Below are positions 7,283 through 13,265 of a DNA stretch of 22,413 nucleotides, piece after piece. How positions within the stretch are numbered: position 1 is the stretch's first letter; each line of letters begins with the position of its first letter. The notes under the pieces are model-generated. The model searched no databases and was not told the DNA's origin. It worked only from the letters and a program-made list of their open reading frames with translations. Source of the DNA: a virus. The position numbers and the translations under genes were made by a program. Location of the stretch: positions 1 to 22,413 of the IMG/VR virus record IMGVR_UViG_3300028801_000026; one strand, given 5' to 3'.

Positions 7283-9004
7283 ATGTGTGGTATTTGTGGC
7301 ATTATCGCGCGAAAAGGAATGGGCTTGTCCCACAAGCATCTTGAATTGTTCGAACAAATGCTTGTTATCAACACCATACGAGGTAAGGATGCCACTGGTG
7401 CAATGACCGGCTTCCGTAACAAAGAGGCCCGAGTTGTCAAGATCGGAACCAATCCGTTCAACCTATTCCGCACGGACGCATGGACCAAGTTTAAGAGCGA
7501 CGCTATCAATCGGGGTCGGTTTGTTATCGGCCACAACCGTGCCAAGACCATTGGGGAAGCCAGCAGTGAGAACGCCCACCCGTTTGTGGAGAATCACATC
7601 ATCTTGGTCCACAACGGCACCTTGATGAATCACACCAAGCTAACCACGGAGAAGGTTGAGGTGGACTCCCACGCCATTGCTCACGCGCTGGCTGTGGATA
7701 CCCCGGAGAACGTCATCCCTACCATTGATGGGGCTTTCGCTTTGGTGTGGTACAATACCGAGACGGAGCGGCTGTATGCTGTTCGCAACAAGGAACGTCC
7801 GTTGAGTCTGCTGTACACCGACGATGCCTACATGGTGTCCAGTGAGCCGTGGATCGCAGCAATGCCCACAAGCCGCAGCAATATCAAGATAGATGACATT
7901 CAAGACATTGAGCCAGGTAAGTTGTACGAGTTTGACTTCCTGGGTAACATCAAGATCACGCAAGTGGAACTCAAGCCGGAGAAAGTGTATAAAAATCAGG
8001 GTGTTTTCGTTGGCAACGCACGAGACGAGTGGGAAGGGTATGGGGAACCCCACTCTTTTTTCAGAACGGGGGAAAGGGAGACCCCCCCGGAAATCAAGAG
8101 TCTCCAACAAGCCCTGACGACTCCTTCGAAAGATTGTGTGATCGAGTCGGGAGGCGTGTGTCAGGCAAGTCTGAAGTCCATAGCGGGCTTAGCGAACAGG
8201 ACAAAATCGAAACAACAAGAGAACTCAACCACCCGGCCCGTCGCTCTCTTAACCGCGTCGGGGACGGATGGCCGTACACCCCAGCCAGCGAACTCTAGTG
8301 AGGAAGAAAAGGCAGAAGCTGCCCAAGGTCACATCAAGATCTCTGATCCTGAGTTCGTCCGTGGCGAGCCGCTGTTGATTAAGATTTGGGAGACGACTCA
8401 AACTCCCACGGGGCGGTATCGGTTTGCTGGTAAGGTGATGCAACCCGACAAGTCTATGGCAGACATCACCGGATTCCTGCCTCAAGCTGTAACCAATGCC
8501 TCTCTGCATCTGTGGATCAGTGAGAATCTTCAAGCGGATGTAATGTTTGTGACTGTTACTGTTGGTGGTCGATCAATCTTCGTGCACAAAGTACGTCGCG
8601 TGGAGTACGTGCCGGTCCACGCCACGGATGGGGGGATTCCCAAACCGCTGTGGGAGCATGTCCAAGCCAACTGTCACTGTGATAAGTGTGGCCGTGAAGT
8701 TGAAGAGTGGGAGCGTGTGTTTACGCGAGTCACCATGAAGTCCATCATTGGTTCTGGTGAACCAAAGAACACGCCCACCATTTTGTGTGCTGATTGTGTG
8801 TCAGATAAGGTACAAGGAGAATTCGGTGAAGGCTACAAAGCGCGCTACAACAATGCAAAGAAAGCCATTGAAAACCAACGGGCCAGTCAGGAACGCATCG
8901 CCCATCTTTCTCCTTCCGTACAAAATAGGGAGTCAGTCGGCGCGGAACCTGTCGGAAAGAATGGGTCAGTTATTGTCGTGCCGGGTGCCCAGACTGTACA
9001 TTGA
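7283..9004 (+). CDS. Class II glutamine amidotransferase fused to a zinc-ribbon domain
   Basis: Residues 1-220 form a class II (Ntn) glutamine amidotransferase. Cys2 is the N-terminal nucleophile (MCGICGI), Arg86 lies in GHNRAKTIG, Asn111-Gly112 in LVHNGTL and Asp128 in VDSH; these are the glutamine-binding and catalytic residues of the class. It would release ammonia from glutamine. Residues about 255-345 are a low-complexity polar linker. Residues 350-445 appear beta-rich, and residues 464-505 hold a zinc ribbon (Cys466/Cys469 and Cys502/Cys505). No synthetase domain is fused, so the ammonia acceptor is probably a neighbouring enzyme. The start is certain because Cys must follow Met, and AGGGG is 7 bases upstream. 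At 573 aa it is much longer than a stand-alone domain. Confidence 0.93.
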   Translation: MCGICGIIARKGMGLSHKHLELFEQMLVINTIRGKDATGAMTGFRNKEARVVKIGTNPFNLFRTDAWTKFKSDAINRGRFVIGHNRAKTIGEASSENAHPFVENHIILVHNGTLMNHTKLTTEKVEVDSHAIAHALAVDTPENVIPTIDGAFALVWYNTETERLYAVRNKERPLSLLYTDDAYMVSSEPWIAAMPTSRSNIKIDDIQDIEPGKLYEFDFLGNIKITQVELKPEKVYKNQGVFVGNARDEWEGYGEPHSFFRTGERETPPEIKSLQQALTTPSKDCVIESGGVCQASLKSIAGLANRTKSKQQENSTTRPVALLTASGTDGRTPQPANSSEEEKAEAAQGHIKISDPEFVRGEPLLIKIWETTQTPTGRYRFAGKVMQPDKSMADITGFLPQAVTNASLHLWISENLQADVMFVTVTVGGRSIFVHKVRRVEYVPVHATDGGIPKPLWEHVQANCHCDKCGREVEEWERVFTRVTMKSIIGSGEPKNTPTILCADCVSDKVQGEFGEGYKARYNNAKKAIENQRASQERIAHLSPSVQNRESVGAEPVGKNGSVIVVPGAQTVH

Positions 9005-9704
9005 TCGCCCCAATCGTCAGCGTAACCTGACTCCCGGTAATAAGATTCTTTTGAACTGGGGCAACAGCGGGCCCCCTGTGGATGTGGGGGGAGTTCCTAT
9101 CTCTAAGTGGGTTAACAATCATAAACAAGTGTCCCTTGCAAGTAATAAGCTTAGGACTTTTCAAGAGTTGGAGAAGGTTGATGGAATACGTATCCCCGAG
9201 TTCACGACTAGTGGACCCACAGCCCGTGAGTGGCTTGCTTCCGGAGTTGCTGTTGTTTGTCGTACTAAGCTCACTGGCCATTCTGGGGACGGCATTGTAC
9301 TTGCTAATGGCAAAGAAGCAAGTTTACCAGCGGCTCCGTTGTATGTTAAGTACATCAAGAAACAAAAAGAGTTCCGAATCCACGTTGCCTTTGGAGAAGT
9401 GATTGATGTCCAAGAGAAGCGTAAGAGGAAAGACCTTGCAGACAACTTCGAAACGAACTACCAAGTTCGTAACCATCACACAGGATGGGTGTATTGTCGT
9501 GAAGACATTCAAGAGCCGGAGGAAATGCGAGGAATGGCTATCGCAACAGTTCGGGCACTTGGACTCGACTTCGGAGCCGTGGATGTTATATGGAACGAGA
9601 AAGCCAACCAGTGCTTCGTGCTAGAAGTAAACACGGCCCCCGGCCTGGAAGGTACAACTGTAGAAAAATACGCCGAGGCTTTTGTTAAGGAACTACGTAA
9701 ATGA
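8961..9704 (+). CDS. ATP-grasp ligase, RimK-like
   Basis: ATP-grasp enzymes activate a carboxylate as an acyl phosphate and join it to an amine or thiol. Visible are the small-domain ATP-binding segment VVCRTKLTGHSGDGI (Arg101, Lys103 and a Gly-rich loop), YVKYIKKQKEFRIHV with Glu137 and Arg139, LDFGAVDVIW with Asp207, and FVLEVNTAPGL with Glu222 and Asn224, the magnesium ligands. The 247-aa length is short for RimK, with a reduced N-terminal domain. The start is not secure: ATG 8961 overlaps the previous gene by 44 bases and has only a weak GGAAAG upstream; GTG 8985 is an alternative. It is the third ATP-dependent amide-bond enzyme in the island. Confidence 0.9.
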   Translation: MGQLLSCRVPRLYIDRPNRQRNLTPGNKILLNWGNSGPPVDVGGVPISKWVNNHKQVSLASNKLRTFQELEKVDGIRIPEFTTSGPTAREWLASGVAVVCRTKLTGHSGDGIVLANGKEASLPAAPLYVKYIKKQKEFRIHVAFGEVIDVQEKRKRKDLADNFETNYQVRNHHTGWVYCREDIQEPEEMRGMAIATVRALGLDFGAVDVIWNEKANQCFVLEVNTAPGLEGTTVEKYAEAFVKELRK

Positions 9705-9871
9705 AAGTACAGATGGAAAGCAGATTCCAACCTTACGTCATTAAGGTGGAAACATTCGAAGACCACAGATTACTTCTCAGTCTTATAGCAGCGGGCCTAA
9801 AAGAGTATGGATCGCAAGAAAATATTAAACAGTTTAAAGCACAAATCACCGAAGGGTTCCGGAGAAGTTGA
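9701..9871 (+). CDS. Small hypothetical protein, 56 aa
   Basis: Function unknown. The gene starts on the ATP-grasp stop (ATGA) with AAGGA 9 bases upstream and ends on the next start (TGATG), so it fills its slot exactly, which is the best evidence that it is real. The product is basic and appears mostly helical: a strand (YVIKVETF), a helix (HRLLLSLIAAGLKEYG, about residues 22-37) and a basic C-terminal helix ending RRS. No motif is recognised. Confidence 0.6.
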   Translation: MKVQMESRFQPYVIKVETFEDHRLLLSLIAAGLKEYGSQENIKQFKAQITEGFRRS

Positions 9872-10308
9872 TGAAAACGTTTAGTGGCAACATATGGCAA
9901 GAGACTGACAAGGCTGGTGTGGTAAGCATTGGGCTTCGTCAGACGTATCTGGAAGAGAAGATGCAAGAGTGTTTCCACATCCTTCAGGCAGACGCCATCA
10001 ATCTTAAGAAAGGGGGACCGATGATGGTGATCGAGACCAATGATGGGCTGGAGAGTCTTAAGAGTCCGCTTACGGGACGTATCACGTTCTTTAACGACAA
10101 GGCCCGCAACTTCCCGGATCGACTGGTGGAAGATGATGTTATCTTCACTGTGTTGCCGGAGGGAGTCAAGGCGGTTGAGGTAAAGAGGAAAGCTGTGACA
10201 AAGCCGAAGTTTGTTGATTGGTATGATTTTGAGGAGCAAGCAGCAGAGGTGCCCAGGCAGGCCCCAGTGGGGAACATGGCCAACAATCTTAACGTCCGTC
10301 TCCCTTAA
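9871..10308 (+). CDS. GcvH-like barrel-sandwich protein lacking the lipoyl lysine
   Basis: Residues 15-96 read like a glycine-cleavage H protein. VVSIGLRQTYLEE matches the family's opening strand and helix, followed by Gly-Gly-Pro and a strand MMVIET, the conserved SPLTG turn (residues 65-69), Asn75, FPDRLV and a closing strand VIFTVLPEG. Where H proteins have Glu-Ser-Val-Lys-Ala with the lipoylated Lys, this protein has Glu55-Thr-Asn-Asp58-Gly, so the attachment residue is Asp and lipoylation is not expected there. A basic linker and a polar tail (residues 100-145) follow. The start at 9871 has GGAG 6 bases upstream. The similarity is my reading by eye; a general biotinyl/lipoyl-like fold is the fallback. 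It closes the ligase island and could be a carrier or scaffold. Confidence 0.6.
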   Translation: MKTFSGNIWQETDKAGVVSIGLRQTYLEEKMQECFHILQADAINLKKGGPMMVIETNDGLESLKSPLTGRITFFNDKARNFPDRLVEDDVIFTVLPEGVKAVEVKRKAVTKPKFVDWYDFEEQAAEVPRQAPVGNMANNLNVRLP

Positions 10309-10313
10309 GGAGG
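10309..10313 (+). promoter_or_regulatory. Strong ribosome-binding site supporting an ATT start
   Basis: GGAGG directly follows the stop codon of the preceding gene (TAAGGAGG) and lies 8 bases before an in-frame ATT at 10322. No ATG, GTG or TTG occurs in that frame near the site, so this element is the main evidence for the non-standard start. Confidence 0.7.
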
Positions 10314-10321
10314 AACCCAAA

Positions 10322-10567
10322 ATTCACTGTCTAGCGTGTGATAAACTATTAAACGACTATGAATCCACTCGTAAGTACAGCAGTAGTGGTGATTTTGTTG
10401 ATCTGTGTAACAGATGTTTTTCCACGGTTGCTGAAGACATTCCGGACATTGATGACGGCCCTGTTGGTGAAGAGATCGATGAGATTGATGAGGGAGAGAT
10501 CATCGGTGAGGACGCATCACTTTGGCCAGGATACCGGTATGGAGAAGGATACTCCCAAGATGACTAA
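10322..10567 (+). CDS. Small zinc-finger protein with probable ATT start, 81 aa
   Basis: This is a phage zinc-finger-type protein. It begins, with ATT read as Met, as MHCLACDKLLNDYESTRK; Cys3/Cys6 and Cys29/Cys32 (LCNRC) form a four-Cys zinc site. Similar short phage proteins open the same way, so the mature N-terminus should lie here. The rest is a long acidic tail (DIDDGPVGEEIDEIDEGE). Starting at the upstream ATG (10211) would overprint 98 bases of the previous gene and has no ribosome-binding site, whereas GGAGG sits 8 bases from the ATT. AUU starts are known but rare in bacteria (infC of E. coli). The function is unknown; position suggests a DNA-metabolism accessory or regulator. Confidence 0.75.
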   Translation: MHCLACDKLLNDYESTRKYSSSGDFVDLCNRCFSTVAEDIPDIDDGPVGEEIDEIDEGEIIGEDASLWPGYRYGEGYSQDD

Positions 10568-10865
10568 CCCAATCATACTCTGTAAGCCGTGCAATCGAAA
10601 GATGACTCGGCTTGAGTGGATGAAAAACACAGCGTGTGACAACCCTGACTGTAGGTGTCCGGAGATAAAAAAAGCAATGAAGGCAACCCAAGTTGCAATT
10701 AAACGAGCGCAGTCTCGCGGCGGGGAAGAGGTGGCGAGGATGGCTAATACTATATCAACCAAGTCAACCCCAGTGCCGAATGGACGAGATGAGAACATCC
10801 ATCAACTCTACATCGACATCCCCCAGGTGATCACCATTGATATCTCTCCAAAGAGGAAGAAGTGA
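10560..10865 (+). CDS. Small Cys-rich (zinc-binding) protein, 101 aa
   Basis: The N-terminal part carries Cys8/Cys11 (CKPC) and Cys26, Cys31 and Cys33 (CDNPDCRC), a likely zinc-binding module, with a basic stretch between them. The rest has a Lys/Ala-rich helix (IKKAMKATQVAIKRAQS) and a strand-like C-terminus ending in basic residues (SPKRKK). The ATG is preceded by AAGGA with a spacing of 10 and overlaps the previous gene by 8 bases. The charge and zinc site suggest nucleic-acid binding (inference). It ends in a GTGA overlap with the primase gene. Confidence 0.75.
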   Translation: MTNPIILCKPCNRKMTRLEWMKNTACDNPDCRCPEIKKAMKATQVAIKRAQSRGGEEVARMANTISTKSTPVPNGRDENIHQLYIDIPQVITIDISPKRKK

Positions 10866-11662
10866 GTGGGCATTCCAGTGAGTCAAAGTTTAGCCATCAC
10901 GGTCCCTGTACGTCGTGTGGGTCCAAGGATAATGTCGCGTGGTATGCTGGGGCTGGTGCGAGGTTATCAGGATTCTGTTTCGGGTGCGGAAAGTTTTACC
11001 GCGAAGCAGGTCAAGGATTACCTGAGTTGGCATCTGCTGGAGCTAACACTTCAGGGACTCCTAAGGTGGGGGCACAATCCGAAGCTGGAGTACGACCCCT
11101 TGCTGATGACATTGGACATTATTATCCCCTAGGTGTGGTGGAGTGGGTCCAGAAGTACCACCTCACTCCTACCGACCTAATCCGTAACAACGTTTTTTGG
11201 AGTCCAAAGAATGAGCAACTCTTTTATGTCTTTTATGGAGTCGATAAAGAAGTTGTCCTGTGGCAAGCCCGGAACTTCCGAGCCACAACAACCCACAAGT
11301 CACGCTTCTTTACTAGCGGATCGACAGCAGATGTTATTGCAGCATACTATCCAGAACAAGATAGCGACTCGTGCTGCATTGTTGAAGACTGTGTTTCCGG
11401 CATCCGAGTTTCCCAAGCCGGTCGAACTGGAGTTCCATGCTTTAGTGCATCGATGCCGTCAGTCAAGCTCACCCGACTCGCCAGAATGTATCGGCGCATA
11501 GATGTGTGGCTTGATTCTGACAAGTTCAAAGAAGCGGTAGGATTAAGTAGAAAGATCCAGACTCTTGGATATGAAAGTCGGGTTATCCACACAACGGAAG
11601 ACCCAAAGTGCTATACAGTGGAACAAGTAAAGGAGATATTCGGCGATGAAACAGTGGCGTAA
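10862..11662 (+). CDS. DNA primase (zinc-binding and TOPRIM domains)
   Basis: A stand-alone primase like the N-terminal half of T7 gp4, which makes RNA primers on the lagging strand. Residues 14-46 form a zinc module (Cys16, Cys19, Cys39, Cys42) that would recognise the template trinucleotide. The TOPRIM domain follows, with Glu175 in CCIVEDCVSG and Asp218/Asp220 in VWLDSDK, the metal-binding acidic residues. The 266-aa length and absence of a Walker motif show that the helicase is encoded separately, at 13822-15054. The GTG start overlaps the previous stop, with AGGA 4 bases upstream. A further 2.2 kb separates the two partners, including a protease and an HNH gene. Confidence 0.92.
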   Translation: MSGHSSESKFSHHGPCTSCGSKDNVAWYAGAGARLSGFCFGCGKFYREAGQGLPELASAGANTSGTPKVGAQSEAGVRPLADDIGHYYPLGVVEWVQKYHLTPTDLIRNNVFWSPKNEQLFYVFYGVDKEVVLWQARNFRATTTHKSRFFTSGSTADVIAAYYPEQDSDSCCIVEDCVSGIRVSQAGRTGVPCFSASMPSVKLTRLARMYRRIDVWLDSDKFKEAVGLSRKIQTLGYESRVIHTTEDPKCYTVEQVKEIFGDETVA

Positions 11663-11798
11663 AGAAGGTCTGGGTCGTAAGAATAAGTTCAATCACATCG
11701 ATTTCAGCAAGTTCCAGTCAGGGCTTTTGCTGGTCTTGATCAAACGTGCTGGAGATAATTTCAAATTCCCAGGGAATCGAGTCCGTAATGAAAACTGA
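11646..11798 (+). CDS. Small basic protein, 50 aa
   Basis: Function unknown. It opens with a Lys/Arg-rich segment (MKQWRKEGLGRKNKFNHI), then a short hydrophobic stretch (SGLLLVLIKRAG, about residues 25-36) and a basic C-terminus. The ATG overlaps the primase end by 17 bases and AAAGGAG lies 11 bases upstream; the end overlaps the next gene by 11 bases. The tight tiling and plausible ribosome-binding site support it. The basic character suits a nucleic-acid-binding peptide, without proof. Confidence 0.5.
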   Translation: MKQWRKEGLGRKNKFNHIDFSKFQSGLLLVLIKRAGDNFKFPGNRVRNEN

Positions 11799-11982
11799 AA
11801 TGATTGCAGGTAAAGAGAGATTACTTTGCTATGCGGGAGGTATCCTTGGCAGTTTGTTGTCAAATCCCAACAACTCCCACACCCCGGCCTCCTTGATTGC
11901 CGGGAGTATTCGGACAGCACAACGGTTGATTGACACAGTGTACGACGATGAGAAACTAAAAGAGATCCTCAACGGTGAATAA
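11788..11982 (+). CDS. Small helical protein, 64 aa
   Basis: Function unknown. It appears mostly helical: KERLLCYAGGILGSLLSN (about residues 9-26) and ASLIAGSIRTAQRLIDTVYD (about 33-52). The first helix is moderately hydrophobic but not a clear membrane segment. I prefer ATG 11788; an ATG at 11800 is possible, and the frame is open to 11746. It overlaps the start of the lipoprotein protease gene by 8 bases. Confidence 0.6.
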   Translation: MKTEMIAGKERLLCYAGGILGSLLSNPNNSHTPASLIAGSIRTAQRLIDTVYDDEKLKEILNGE

Positions 11983-12649
11983 TTTCATTCGAGGTGCAAT
12001 GGTGGGCCTAGCTATTCTGCTGGCCGGATGTGCAGTTAACGTGCATTACTTTCCGCCTCTCCAGAAACAACTAGACAGTGTTGTGTCGGTTACGATGGAC
12101 TTGGGCCACTGTAGTGGTTGGGTACTGGCTGGAACCCACACGGTAGTTACAGCAGCCCACTGTCAGGAGGGACAGGCAGTGCCAGCAAGCCCTTATGTAG
12201 TGGACTTCGGGGACGGCAAGCCGCACGACTTTGTTATCGAAAAGAAAGGGGACGGGGAGAACTTTGCCACTGGTCCTGATCTGATGACGCTGAAGACCAC
12301 AGACGGGACTATCAATTGGCCGAAAGGTTTTCCTGTTTGTAAAGACCCCGCATATTATGGGGAACGAGTACACTTAATGGGCGGACCACTTGCACAAAGT
12401 AAAACTATTTCGTTCGGCACTGTCAGCAACCCGAGTCGAGACCTCACGGACGATCTTGGTAAGTTTGCTACTTTTGTTCAGTATGATGGTGTCATGCTTC
12501 CAGGAAACAGCGGTGGTCCTGCTGTTGACGACGTACATAGTTGTGTCGTTGGTGTCGCGGAACTGGCACTCAAAGCTGATCGGGGCAGTGACGTCCCGTT
12601 TGGCCTGAACTTCTTGACTCCAGCTAAGTCTTTGGAACTGATTAAATGA
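11975..12649 (+). CDS. Trypsin-like serine protease with lipoprotein signal peptide
   Basis: A chymotrypsin-fold (S1-like) serine protease that is probably exported and lipid-anchored. Residues 1-19 are a type II signal peptide: Arg6, a hydrophobic core and the lipobox LLAGC with Cys19; Ala at +2 predicts the outer membrane under the Lol rule. The catalytic triad is complete: His62 in VVTAAHC, Asp102 in GPDLMTL and Ser179 in PGNSGGP. Cys46 and Cys63 are placed like the disulfide next to the catalytic His, and Cys122 and Cys190 may pair. The GTG at 11975 gives the full n-region; ATG 11999 after GAGG would give a weaker signal. It does not fit the DNA-replication context. Possible roles are periplasmic processing or exclusion of other phages (inference). 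Confidence 0.88.
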   Translation: MNNFIRGAMVGLAILLAGCAVNVHYFPPLQKQLDSVVSVTMDLGHCSGWVLAGTHTVVTAAHCQEGQAVPASPYVVDFGDGKPHDFVIEKKGDGENFATGPDLMTLKTTDGTINWPKGFPVCKDPAYYGERVHLMGGPLAQSKTISFGTVSNPSRDLTDDLGKFATFVQYDGVMLPGNSGGPAVDDVHSCVVGVAELALKADRGSDVPFGLNFLTPAKSLELIK

Positions 12650-12969
12650 ACAAACTAGAACTATATCTGGAGAATTGCACTGTCTCGTTCCTCCGAATGC
12701 CCTTGGCTATCCTGGGGAAGTACCAAGCAGTTCAAGGTGATAGCTGGCTTAAGAACGTCCTGGTGACGTTGGACCAGTTGGGTAATGCCCTGACCTTCGG
12801 GGATCCCAACGAGACCATCTCAAGCCGTTCTGCGAAGGCTCAGCTAGCCGGTGAGGAGTGGGGATGTGTGATGTGTAAGCTCCTTAGCTGGTTTCAAACC
12901 AACCACTGCCAACTTGCCCTTGAGCGGGACAAAGGACGACGGGCAGTTATACCGGATGCTAATCCATAA
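12646..12969 (+). CDS. Hypothetical phage protein, 107 aa, 'GDPNETISSR' type
   Basis: This looks like a widespread small phage protein marked by an Asn-Ala-Leu-x-x-Gly-Asp-Pro-x-Glu-Thr-Ile-Ser-Ser-Arg core (about residues 47-61), a Gly-rich helix after it and a His-Cys near the C-terminus (NHCQLALE). In other phages such proteins often sit near lysis or late genes; the function is not known to me. No signal peptide is apparent, though residues 10-25 are moderately hydrophobic. The ATG overlaps the protease stop (ATGA) and the end overlaps the next gene by one base. Confidence 0.72.
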   Translation: MNKLELYLENCTVSFLRMPLAILGKYQAVQGDSWLKNVLVTLDQLGNALTFGDPNETISSRSAKAQLAGEEWGCVMCKLLSWFQTNHCQLALERDKGRRAVIPDANP

Positions 12970-13106
12970 TGAATGCAGACATTGCTGTTGTAATTGAACA
13001 ACTGTCTAACTACCTAGAGAATCCGGGTACACTGGATGGTATTGTAATACCAGTGAAAGACCTTCAATACTGGCTATCTGTTGTACAGGAGCAACAAACA
13101 CCATGA
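12969..13106 (+). CDS. Small hypothetical protein, 45 aa
   Basis: Function unknown. The start uses the last base of the preceding stop (TAATG) and the end overlaps the next start, so the gene fits the tiling of its neighbours. The product is acidic and helical with a central strand (LDGIVIPVKDL). There is no strong ribosome-binding site, so translation probably depends on coupling. Confidence 0.5.
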   Translation: MNADIAVVIEQLSNYLENPGTLDGIVIPVKDLQYWLSVVQEQQTP

Positions 13107-13186
13107 CTCCAATCTTGTGTTATCTCATTGGTTTATTGTTAGGTATTTGGGTAGGTCTTGGGATAGGGACATCCAGTTGTAGATAA
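13103..13186 (+). CDS. Putative 27-aa membrane peptide
   Basis: This tiny gene starts in an ATGA overlap with the previous stop, and AGGAG lies 11 bases upstream. Residues 3-22 are an uninterrupted hydrophobic segment rich in Leu, Ile and Gly (ILCYLIGLLLGIWVGLGIG) that would span a membrane once; the C-terminus is Ser-Ser-Cys-Arg. It is the last gene before the intergenic region at 13187. It could be an inner-membrane accessory of the adjacent block or a chance open frame; length alone cannot decide. Confidence 0.45.
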   Translation: MTPILCYLIGLLLGIWVGLGIGTSSCR

Positions 13187-13196
13187 GCAACACAAT

Positions 13197-13218
13197 GGGC
13201 TGGTCTACTTGACAGCCC
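13197..13218 (+). terminator. Possible weak terminator hairpin
   Basis: GGGCTG and CAGCCC form a 6-bp stem around a 10-base loop, followed by the pyrimidine-rich TTCTATTCT. It sits just after the last gene of the upstream block. The T-run is interrupted, so termination may be weak, and the right arm overlaps the -35 box of the next promoter. Confidence 0.4.
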
Positions 13219-13237
13219 TTCTATTCTGTGAGATAAT
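13209..13237 (+). promoter_or_regulatory. Near-consensus sigma70-type promoter
   Basis: TTGACA (13209-13214) is followed after exactly 17 bases by GATAAT (13232-13237): a perfect -35 and a 5/6 -10 at the optimal spacing. Transcription should start near 13244, giving a very short leader before the GAGGAG site of the HNH gene. It would drive the HNH, helicase and polymerase genes with host RNA polymerase. Confidence 0.75.
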
Positions 13238-13250
13238 AGTTACATAATAT

Positions 13251-13256
13251 GAGGAG
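13251..13256 (+). promoter_or_regulatory. Ribosome-binding site of the HNH gene
   Basis: GAGGAG lies about 7 bases after the predicted transcription start and 9 bases before an in-frame ATA at 13266. An ATG at 13249 precedes it but leads to a stop after six codons. The site supports translation of the HNH frame from a codon other than ATG, GTG or TTG. Confidence 0.55.
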
Positions 13257-13265
13257 AGCTATAAT

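Noticed and set aside
12390-12608. Hydrophobic frame inside the serine protease gene
   Set aside because: Covers the catalytic Ser region of the real gene and lacks start signals.
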